From REDI01 sp964586865 (lineage in GTDB: Bacteria > Myxococcota_A > UBA796 > GCA-2862545): DNA of 64,000 nucleotides. The stretch covers positions 11,378 through 75,377 of the forward strand of contig CAZPJM010000001.1 of assembly GCA_964586865.1 (NCBI GenBank). Direction: 5' to 3'. Shown piece after piece: positions 19,259 through 26,173 of the stretch. The first letter of the stretch is position 1. Every line of letters starts with the position of its first letter. The translations under genes were made by a program, and so were the position numbers. Below the pieces are notes generated by a model that saw only the letters and a program-made list of their open reading frames with translations, had not been told where the DNA came from and did not search any database.

Positions 19259-20149
19259 ATGGCGACCGAAGACTTCGACCCGTTTGGTAACTTCCATTTC
19301 ACCCTCGAGATCGACGACATCGAGGTGGCTACCTTCCTCGAGTTCTCGGGCCTCAAGAGCTCGGCCGAGGTGTTCGAGATCCAGGAGGGCGGCCTCAACG
19401 CCGCCACCCACAAGCTCCCTGGCGTGTCCAAGTACGAGAACTTCACCCTGAAGTACGCCACCAGCGCCAGCACCGAGCTCGCCGCCTGGCGCGATGCGTA
19501 CATCGAGGACGAGTTCGGCGACCGCAAGGACAAGTCCGGCGCGGTGATCATGCGCGACAACGCCGGCAACGAGGTCCGGCGCTACTCCTTCCACATGATG
19601 TGGCCGGTCTCGTGGGAGGGTCCGCAGCTCCAGTCCTCGGCCTCGGCCCTGGCCATCGAGACCCTCGAGATCGCCTACGACGGCCTGTACGTCGATGGCG
19701 GCGAGCCCCCCGCCCCGCCGCCCGACCCGCCGCCGCCCGACCCGCCGCCGCCCGACCCCGAGCCGGTGATCATGGAGAACATCCAGTTCGAGTACAACTC
19801 GGACCAGATGACCGAGGAGGGCGAGGCGGCCTGTGACCGCGCGGCCGACAAGGTCGAGAAGATGGACCCCAAGCCCACCCAGATGTGGGTCGAGGGCCAC
19901 ACCTGCACCATGGGACCCTTCGGGTACAACCTGACCCTCTCTGCCAAGCGGGCCCGGGCCACGTGCAAGAAGATGGAGGAGAAGACCTCCGACGTGAAGT
20001 ACACGGGCGTCGGCCTGTCGTGGAAGTACCCGGTCGCCCCGAACGGCAACGAGGCCGGTCGGGCCCAGAACCGCCGGACCGAGTTCCACACCTCGCCTCC
20101 CGCCGAGCGCGGCCGCGACGTCCGCGAACCCGACGAGAAGCCCGCCTAG
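19259..20149 (+). CDS. contractile-system tail-tube protein fused to an OmpA-like domain
   Basis: A 296-residue protein. Residues 1-~145 match the phage T4 gp19-type tail-tube family (TIGR02241-like), as found in extracellular contractile injection systems: FDPFGNFHFTLEIDDIE, FSGLKSSAEVFEIQEGG, YENFTLKYA and a C-terminal 'IETLEIAYDGL'. A Pro/Asp linker (about 147-170) leads to an OmpA-like domain (about 171-285) with MWVEGHT, YNLTLSAKRA and QNRRTEF. The Asp of the usual GHTD is Cys here (about residue 216). ATG at 19259 has AGAGGTGG upstream. No signal peptide is visible and no sheath, baseplate or ATPase gene is nearby. It could attach a tube to the envelope or be an exapted structural protein. 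The domain calls are firm; the role is not. Confidence 0.82.
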   Translation: MATEDFDPFGNFHFTLEIDDIEVATFLEFSGLKSSAEVFEIQEGGLNAATHKLPGVSKYENFTLKYATSASTELAAWRDAYIEDEFGDRKDKSGAVIMRDNAGNEVRRYSFHMMWPVSWEGPQLQSSASALAIETLEIAYDGLYVDGGEPPAPPPDPPPPDPPPPDPEPVIMENIQFEYNSDQMTEEGEAACDRAADKVEKMDPKPTQMWVEGHTCTMGPFGYNLTLSAKRARATCKKMEEKTSDVKYTGVGLSWKYPVAPNGNEAGRAQNRRTEFHTSPPAERGRDVREPDEKPA

Positions 20150-20161
20150 CGACGTCCCGTC

Positions 20162-20215
20162 GGGCCTGGCGGGCCTGCCGGGCCTGCCGGGCCTGCCGGG
20201 CCTGCCGGGCCTGCC
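20162..20215. repeat. six tandem copies of a 9-base unit (GGGCCTGCC)
   Basis: Five perfect copies and one copy with a single mismatch, directly after the tube-OmpA stop codon at 20149. The last copy forms one arm of a hairpin with the following GGCAGG. It is non-coding as far as can be seen. Likely a slippage-prone minisatellite. Confidence 0.85.
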
Positions 20216-20225
20216 GGATGGCAGG
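20210..20225 (+). terminator. hairpin after the tube-OmpA gene
   Basis: CCTGCC-GGAT-GGCAGG, a perfect 6-base stem with a 4-base loop, 60 bases after the stop. No T-tract follows, so this may be a weak or factor-assisted terminator. Confidence 0.35.
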
Positions 20226-20345
20226 AGCACCCCGTGTGCCCCCATGCCTCCGGGTGGGGCACCCGGCGGGAGCCGCGGGGCTGACGGCCCCACCGGCGCT
20301 GGGCTACGCGGGAAGGGTCCGCGTGCCCCGGGGTTCAGGTAGCCG

Positions 20346-21191
20346 ATGCTGTCTCTCCTGCTCTGCACCCTGATCGGGTGGGCGTCGCCCGTCGCCGAGG
20401 CCCCTCCAGGCTGGCTCGGTGATGCCATCCCGCTCGACCCGGACGATGGCCTGGCTCAGGCCCCGTCCGAGGACTCCGACGCTGCCGACCATCCGGTGGC
20501 GCCGGTGCCCCTCGACCTGTCCGCCGTCGGCGCCGCCCTCGAGGACGGCGTCCGCCGGATCCTCCGCGAGGAGGCCGATCCGGTCGAGGCCCTGCCCCTG
20601 CCCGTGACCCCCGCCCCCGAGACCACCGCCGCCGAGCTGCGGGGGCTCCTGGACGGCAGCGGGGCGCGCGACACCCGCCTGGCCGCCCTGTCGGTGCAGG
20701 GGGTGGCCCTGCAGGGCGAGGACACCCTCCTCCGCTTCGACGCCACCCTGCTCCCCGGCGATCCCACCGCGCTGCTCCGCCTGACCGTGCCCGCCCCCGC
20801 CCCGGCGGGGGCCCGGGTCGTCCTGCCCGGCGGCCTGGGGGTGAGCTGGACCCGCGCCGAGGAGACCCTCGCTGCCGCCCTCCGCGCCGGCCACTGCGGC
20901 GGGCTGCCCCTGGTCGACGATCCGGTCCTGCCGACCCTGGTGCCGAGGCCCTTCCTCGAGCGCACCCGGGAGGCCCGCGACGCCGCCGGTCCCGCCCGCG
21001 AGGCCCTGTGCGCGGCGCTCGCCGAGCCCTCCTGGGAGCGGCTGGAGCTGCGGCTGACCGCGCTCCACTTCAACCTCTACGACGGGGACAGCATCCTGCG
21101 CGGGGGCCTGGTGCTGCGCCTCGATCCCGAGGCCCCGCGCCTGCTCTACCCGCTCTTCAAGCGGCTCCCCATCGAGGAGCCGGAGCCCTGA
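20346..21191 (+). CDS. secreted protein of unknown function
   Basis: A 281-residue protein with an N-terminal signal (MLSLLLCTLIGWAS). It is then acidic (DPDDGLAQAPSEDSD), followed by a mixed alpha/beta region with no recognised motif. Two Cys (in GHCGG and EALCAAL) could form a disulfide. It is the only plus-strand gene between the tube-OmpA gene and the convergent methyltransferase (6-base gap), with 196 bases and a tandem repeat between it and the tube gene, so co-transcription is uncertain. The coding call rests on length, signal sequence and codon pattern. Confidence 0.65.
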   Translation: MLSLLLCTLIGWASPVAEAPPGWLGDAIPLDPDDGLAQAPSEDSDAADHPVAPVPLDLSAVGAALEDGVRRILREEADPVEALPLPVTPAPETTAAELRGLLDGSGARDTRLAALSVQGVALQGEDTLLRFDATLLPGDPTALLRLTVPAPAPAGARVVLPGGLGVSWTRAEETLAAALRAGHCGGLPLVDDPVLPTLVPRPFLERTREARDAAGPAREALCAALAEPSWERLELRLTALHFNLYDGDSILRGGLVLRLDPEAPRLLYPLFKRLPIEEPEP

Positions 21192-21197
21192 CGCGCC

Positions 21198-22037
21198 TCA
21201 GGAGGCCGCCGGGAGGCGGAAGAGGGACTCGGCGCCCCGCTGCCGCACGGCCTCGAAGCCGCGCGCCTCGAGGTAGGACCGCAGGGTCTCGGGCTTGACG
21301 ACCTCGTAGGGGTAGCCGCCGAGCCAGTCGATCCAGTCGTGGAACTTGGACATGCCCCGGGCCGAGCTGTACTCCCGGTAGCGCCGGCGGGGGTCCCGCA
21401 GGCGCACCGCATCCTCGAGGAGGCCGCGCCCCAGGTAGTAGGGGATGAAGGTGCCGGTGACGACGGCACGGCGGACGGGCCCGGCGCAGTAGGTCTTCTT
21501 GATGGCCCGCCAGGCCACCGACTTCATGCCCTCGTCGCGGTAGAGCATGAGGTGGAGCCGGCCACCGGGCGCCACCCGCCGCGGCACCAGGTCCAGGCCC
21601 CGCCACATGTCGCCCGTGTGGTGCAGCACCCCCCACGAGTAGACCACGTCGTAGGTTCCGAGCCCCTCGAGGAAGTCGGCGTCGAGGGCCGAGCCCGCGC
21701 TGATCTCCCAGTCGCGATCGCCGGGGAAGTACCGCCGCTTGAGCTCGCGGGTGCAGGCCACCGAGTCGGGGTCGTAGTCGAAGGAGCGCACCCGGGCGCC
21801 GAGGCGCCGCGCGCACAGGCTCGACAGGCCGCTGCCGCTGCCCACGTCGAGGAAGGTCCGGCCGGCGAGGCCGTCGCGGCCGTGCCAGTCCGCCAGCGAC
21901 TCCTCGGCCTGCCGGATGCGGGGCTCGTCGAGGCGCTCCAGGAAGGCGCGCCAGTTGGCCCCGAAGCGAAAGCGCTCGCCGGCCGCCACCTCCTGCTCGA
22001 ACTGCGACACCCCGACCTCCTCGTCGACCCGCGTCAT
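21198..22037 (-). CDS. class I SAM-dependent methyltransferase (UbiE/COQ5-like)
   Basis: A 279-residue enzyme. Motif I is FLDVGSGSGLSSL (about residue 62), with the acidic SAM contact in SFDYDPDSV and motif IV-like VVYSWGVLHHTGDM. The C-terminal half carries KFHDWIDWLGGYPYEV, a sequence seen in methyltransferases from polysaccharide or sugar-modification clusters. The substrate is unknown. The ATG at 22037 is 31 bases from the stop of the lamin-tail gene on the same strand, so the two could be co-transcribed. Confidence 0.85.
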   Translation of the reverse strand: MTRVDEEVGVSQFEQEVAAGERFRFGANWRAFLERLDEPRIRQAEESLADWHGRDGLAGRTFLDVGSGSGLSSLCARRLGARVRSFDYDPDSVACTRELKRRYFPGDRDWEISAGSALDADFLEGLGTYDVVYSWGVLHHTGDMWRGLDLVPRRVAPGGRLHLMLYRDEGMKSVAWRAIKKTYCAGPVRRAVVTGTFIPYYLGRGLLEDAVRLRDPRRRYREYSSARGMSKFHDWIDWLGGYPYEVVKPETLRSYLEARGFEAVRQRGAESLFRLPAAS

Positions 22038-22068
22038 CGGCGGGAGGTAGCCCGGCTGGAGGCGGTGT

Positions 22069-24381
22069 TCAGCCCCGGCGGCGCACCAGGCCCAGCCCCA
22101 GGACCACGATGAGCAGCGCGGCGGGGGGCGGTGGGGTGCCGCCGCAGCCGCCGGGCTCGGCGGGATCGTCCGGGGCCTCGGTGGGGTCGTTGCCGCAGGA
22201 GCAGCCCCCCTCGGGGCTGTCGTCGCCCGTCTCCCGGGTGTTGCTGGCGCCGGGGGTCGGGAAGGCGTTGTCGTACCAGTCCACGGCCACGTCCGTGTCC
22301 ACCCCGTCCTCGACGCGGGCCAGGCTGCCCCCGGACGAGATGCTGGTCACGTAGGGCTCCACCACCGCGCCCCGATCATCGGTGACCATGTCCTCGTTGT
22401 CCGAGCCGTAGAGCACGCTGTCGATCCGCGTGTCGGCGCAGTCCCACAGCACCACCGCGTCGCCGCCCGAGCCATTGCCCAGCGAGAGGCCCACCACCAG
22501 GTCGGCCTCCTCCACCTCGGGTCCGCCCAGCACCAGGAAGCCGCCGGCCGGCACCTCGGCGCCGCCGGGGAAGCGGGCGTCGATCTGACCCATCTCCTCC
22601 CCGTCCGAGGCCGCCGCGATCCCCCAGCCCGCCACCGAGACGGGCGCGGAGGTGGGGTTGAACAGCTCGATCCACTCGAAGCCGGCGTCGTCCCCCTCGG
22701 GGTTGACCACGACCTCGTTGAGCACCACCGTCTCGGCGCCCGCCGGCACGCACACCACCGGCTCGCGCTCCGGGTTGGGCGCCCCCGGGGTGGGCTCGGG
22801 CTCGGAGGCGAAGTCGGCCTGGCTGTCGTCGGTGTCGAGCCCGTCCTGCAGGCGGGCCAGGCTGGCCCCGTCGGCGGGGGGCGGGGCCAGGCTGGTGGCC
22901 ACCTTACCCGTGTCGTCCACGAAGCCGTCCCCGTTGGCCGGTCCGTAGACCACCGTGTCGATGACGTCGCCACGGCAGTCCCGGAGCTGGATGCCGTCGG
23001 CGGTCTCCCCCGAGGCATTGCCCAGCGAGAACCCCTCCAGGACGATGTCGGCGTCCATCACGCTCTCGGCGCCGATGAGCAGGTGGCCGCCCGCCTCGAT
23101 GGTCACGTCGGCCAGCAGATCCCCGCCACCGAAGCTGCTGGTGCTGGCGTCCAGGGTCCAGCCGGCCACCGTGATGGTCTCGCTGCCCGCGTTGTAGAGC
23201 TCCACCCACTCGAAGCCCGTGTCCCCGCCCTCCGGGTTCGCCAGGAACTCGTTGATGACCAGATCGCCCGTGTCGCAGGGGGGCGGCTCGGGGTTGGCCG
23301 CCCCCGGGGTGGCCATGGTGGCCACGGCGAAGTCGTCACCCGACCGGTCCGTGTCCACGCCGTCCTCGCGCCGGGCGATGGCCTCGTCATTGCCGGGCTC
23401 GGGCGCGAAGGACGTGGCCACCGCGCCCGTGTCGTCGGGCCACATGTCCTCGTTGGGGGCACCGTAGACCACCGTGTCCGCCACGGCGCCCGCGCAGTCC
23501 CGCAGGCGCAGCGCATCGCTGTTGGACGAGGCGTTGGGCAGGGAGCCGTCGAGGATCACGTCGCGTCCCGAGACCAGGTCCTGGCCCACCAGCAGGAACG
23601 CCCCGGGGGCCAGGGTGGTGCTGTCCGGCAGGGTGGCCAGGGTCCCGAAGCTGCTGGTGCCGCCCTCGAGGATCCAGCCCGACGCGTCCACGCTGGCGCC
23701 GGCCCCGTTGTACAGCTCGACCCACTCCTGGCCGTCGTCGGCGCCGTCGGGGTTGGGCAGGAACTCGTTGATCACGAGACCCCGCGCCTGATCCGCCGGA
23801 TTGCAGTCGGGGTCGACCGTGGCGTTGTTGGTGGCACCAGGCGTGGGCACGGGCAGCGAGACGATGTCCAGGCTGCTGTCGTTGGTGTCGGCGCCGTCCG
23901 GATCGCGACCCAGGGTGCCGCCGCTGGAGGGCGAGGGCCCGGGCGCGGCCACGTTCCCGTCGTCGTCCTGGAAGAGGTCCGAGTTGTCGGGGCCGTAGAC
24001 GATGGTGTCGATGGTGGTGCCCGCATCGTCCAGCAGGGCGATGGCGTCGCCCGAGCTGCTGGCGTTGCCCATGGCCAGGGTGCCGTCGACCGTCACATCG
24101 GCGAAGGTCACGTCGGCCTCGCCGATGACCAGGAAGCCGCCGCCCGGGATGGTGGTGCCGGCGGGCAGGACCACCTTGGTGGACAGGCTCGAGGTGCCGG
24201 CCTGGAACTGCCACCCCGACACGTCCACGGCGCTCCCGCCGTCGTTGTGGAGCTCCACCCACTCCTGACCGCCGTCGGAGCCGTCCGGGTTGGCCAGGAA
24301 CTCGTTGATCGTCACCCCGGCGTGGGCCGCGGGCGCCACCAGCAGGGCGACAAGCCCCGTCAGCAGGGGACCGGCGCGCAT
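22069..24381 (-). CDS. secreted protein with four lamin-tail domains and MYXO-CTERM-like tail
   Basis: A 770-residue protein. The ATG at 24381 has GGAGGT upstream and gives a signal peptide (MRAGPLLTGLVALLVAPAAHA). Four lamin-tail domains follow, each opening with a NEFL/NEVV-NP-G pattern (about residues 24, 205, 373 and 552) and containing EWVEL or EWIEL and a D-V-YG motif. The C terminus has Cys-Gly-rich GGCSCGND, a hydrophobic stretch and a final RRRG, resembling the MYXO-CTERM sorting tail cleaved by the myxosortase pathway. Bacterial lamin-tail domains are common on secreted nucleases and surface proteins and may mediate assembly. No catalytic domain is visible. Confidence 0.85.
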   Translation of the reverse strand: MRAGPLLTGLVALLVAPAAHAGVTINEFLANPDGSDGGQEWVELHNDGGSAVDVSGWQFQAGTSSLSTKVVLPAGTTIPGGGFLVIGEADVTFADVTVDGTLAMGNASSSGDAIALLDDAGTTIDTIVYGPDNSDLFQDDDGNVAAPGPSPSSGGTLGRDPDGADTNDSSLDIVSLPVPTPGATNNATVDPDCNPADQARGLVINEFLPNPDGADDGQEWVELYNGAGASVDASGWILEGGTSSFGTLATLPDSTTLAPGAFLLVGQDLVSGRDVILDGSLPNASSNSDALRLRDCAGAVADTVVYGAPNEDMWPDDTGAVATSFAPEPGNDEAIARREDGVDTDRSGDDFAVATMATPGAANPEPPPCDTGDLVINEFLANPEGGDTGFEWVELYNAGSETITVAGWTLDASTSSFGGGDLLADVTIEAGGHLLIGAESVMDADIVLEGFSLGNASGETADGIQLRDCRGDVIDTVVYGPANGDGFVDDTGKVATSLAPPPADGASLARLQDGLDTDDSQADFASEPEPTPGAPNPEREPVVCVPAGAETVVLNEVVVNPEGDDAGFEWIELFNPTSAPVSVAGWGIAAASDGEEMGQIDARFPGGAEVPAGGFLVLGGPEVEEADLVVGLSLGNGSGGDAVVLWDCADTRIDSVLYGSDNEDMVTDDRGAVVEPYVTSISSGGSLARVEDGVDTDVAVDWYDNAFPTPGASNTRETGDDSPEGGCSCGNDPTEAPDDPAEPGGCGGTPPPPAALLIVVLGLGLVRRRG

Positions 24382-24480
24382 GTGCACCTCCACATCGCCG
24401 CCCAGCTTAGCCGCCACCCGACCCCATCGGGCTGCCGCAACGGATCGTCACCCGAGCGATGCGCCGGTGAGCGGCATGAC

Positions 24481-24498
24481 CGCGACACCAGTGTCGCG
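24481..24498. promoter_or_regulatory. 18-base inverted repeat, candidate operator
   Basis: CGCGACAC-CA-GTGTCGCG, 8-base perfect arms with a 2-base centre. It lies in the 211-base divergent region between the lamin-tail gene (start 24381) and the small lipoprotein gene (start 24593), about 100 bases from each start. A regulator-binding dyad is the simplest reading. The CGCGACA/TGTCGCG half-sites also occur, in the opposite order, at 8449-8465. Confidence 0.4.
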
Positions 24499-24592
24499 AT
24501 TCGGCCACCGTTCCGGATCGGACCAGACCACGATCCTCTCCATCACGAGATCGAAACGACCTGGCCCGTTTCCTGCACACCGCCATCCAGGC

Positions 24593-25201
24593 ATGAAGCA
24601 CTCCCTGCCAGCGCTGCTCCTCCTGACCGCCTGCGCCGCCGCCGACGACGGTCCTTGCGCCGAGGTCGAGGTGCCGCTGGGCCCGGCCGATCCCACGCCC
24701 CTGGGGGCCTCCGCCGAGGAGATCGCCAACCAGGTCGAGGGGGATCACGCCGCCATCCTGTCCCGCCACGAGGGCACCTCGGCCCTCACGCTGTCGGTGG
24801 ACTGGGACCCGAACAGCGCGGCCGCCTGGGCCGACCGGGCCCCCCGCCAGGCCACCCTCGAGACGGGCCCCATGGACGGCGCCGCCTCGCCGGTCTGCGC
24901 CTCGGTGCTGCGCCTGCCCGTGGCGCTCACCTTCCGCTCGGCGGATGCCGCCTTCGACGAGGTCTGGACCCTCGACCTCGAGGCCAAGACGCCGAGCGAC
25001 CTGCACTTCACCCACCGGCTCGAGATCCGCGACCTGGGCGGGACCTGGCGGCCCGACACCGACGGCTACACCGACACCTACATCGAGGTGCAGGGACGCT
25101 TCGGTCCCGAGGGCGGGACCGGCGAGATCCGCTTGGTGGGCGAGCCGGGGGGCGGCGGCGCCCCCGAGACCTGGTCGGTCGGCGTCTGGGCCCCCGAGTA
25201 G
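24593..25201 (+). CDS. small lipoprotein of unknown function
   Basis: A 202-residue protein beginning MKHSLPALLLLTACAA, a lipoprotein signal with lipobox LLTAC. The mature part contains a beta-rich domain with GGTWRPDTDGYTDTYIEVQG, but no family is recognised. It is the first gene after an AT-richer divergent promoter region and lies 24 bases before the CPBP protease gene, so the two are probably an operon. Confidence 0.7.
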   Translation: MKHSLPALLLLTACAAADDGPCAEVEVPLGPADPTPLGASAEEIANQVEGDHAAILSRHEGTSALTLSVDWDPNSAAAWADRAPRQATLETGPMDGAASPVCASVLRLPVALTFRSADAAFDEVWTLDLEAKTPSDLHFTHRLEIRDLGGTWRPDTDGYTDTYIEVQGRFGPEGGTGEIRLVGEPGGGGAPETWSVGVWAPE

Positions 25202-25225
25202 ACTCGGCACCCTCCCGGGAGCTCC

Positions 25226-26173
25226 GTGCGTACCATCCCCGATCGCGTGCCGTGGGGCCAGGTCGGCCTGTTCACGGCGCTGGTGCTGGCCCTCCCCTGG
25301 CTGGGCGCGCTCCCCTTCCACCTGGGCTGGCTGCCTTTCGAGGGGGTCCCTGGGATCGCCCTGGCCGTGGGGGCCATGTGGGTCCCCGCCCTCGTGACGC
25401 TGATCCTGGTCCTCACCGTGGATCGCGGCCGGGTCGCGGCCCGGACCGGGCTGGTCCCCCCCCGGGGCCGGGTGAAGCGCCTGCTCGTGGGCCTGGCCCT
25501 GGCCTCGCTGGTGCCCCTGCTGCTGCTGGCCGCCTCCCCCTTCCTCACCGCCGCCCTCGGCCTGACGCGCCTCGACCTGATGGGCCTGTCGGGCTTTCGG
25601 CAGATCCTCCAGCAGGCCCTCGGGGACCTGCCCATCGAGGAGGCCGTGCCCCTCCCCCTGCACGCGGTGCTGGCCCTCCAGCCCGTCAACATCGTGATCG
25701 GGGGCGTCCTCAACGTGGTGCTGGGGGCGTTCGGCGAGGAGTGGGGCTGGCGGGGCTGGCTGCTCCCCAAGCTGCGGCCCCTGGGGGCCTGGCCGGCGGT
25801 GGTCCTGGTGGGCCTGCTGTGGGGGATCTGGCATGCGCCCCTCATCCTGCTCGGCCACAACTACCCGGAGGCCCCGGTCACGGGGGTGCTCCTCTTCCTG
25901 CCCTTCTGCATCCTCTGGGGCGTGCTGCACGGCTGGACCCGGCTCTACACGGGCTCGGTGTGGCCGGCGGCGCTGATGCACGGCACCCTGAACGCCGGGG
26001 CGGCTCTCCCCGTCCTGCTGCTCCACGCCGACACCCCCTTCGACCCGGTGTGGGACGCGCCGCTCGGGGTGGCGGGCTGGATCCTGCCCGCCGTGGCCAT
26101 CGCCCTGCTCGTGCTCGTCGGGGGGTGGCCGCCGAGAGACGAGCCCGACCTCGCGCGGGACGTCAGCCCGTGA
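25226..26173 (+). CDS. CPBP family intramembrane metalloprotease
   Basis: A 315-residue multi-pass membrane protein of the CAAX-protease/bacteriocin-processing (ABI) family. The three conserved metal/catalytic motifs are present: EEWGWRG (about residue 171), GIWHAP (about 200) and HGTLNA (about 251). Around eight hydrophobic helices are visible. The GTG at 25226 has GGGAG about 6 bases upstream. Family members cleave or process membrane proteins and peptides or confer bacteriocin immunity; the target here is unknown. Its 3' end overlaps the 3' end of clpB by 11 bases (convergent). Confidence 0.87.
   Translation: MRTIPDRVPWGQVGLFTALVLALPWLGALPFHLGWLPFEGVPGIALAVGAMWVPALVTLILVLTVDRGRVAARTGLVPPRGRVKRLLVGLALASLVPLLLLAASPFLTAALGLTRLDLMGLSGFRQILQQALGDLPIEEAVPLPLHAVLALQPVNIVIGGVLNVVLGAFGEEWGWRGWLLPKLRPLGAWPAVVLVGLLWGIWHAPLILLGHNYPEAPVTGVLLFLPFCILWGVLHGWTRLYTGSVWPAALMHGTLNAGAALPVLLLHADTPFDPVWDAPLGVAGWILPAVAIALLVLVGGWPPRDEPDLARDVSP

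Noticed and set aside
20162..20215. Short tandem repeats considered as a CRISPR array
   Set aside because: Units are 9 bases and contiguous without spacers; no cas genes nearby.
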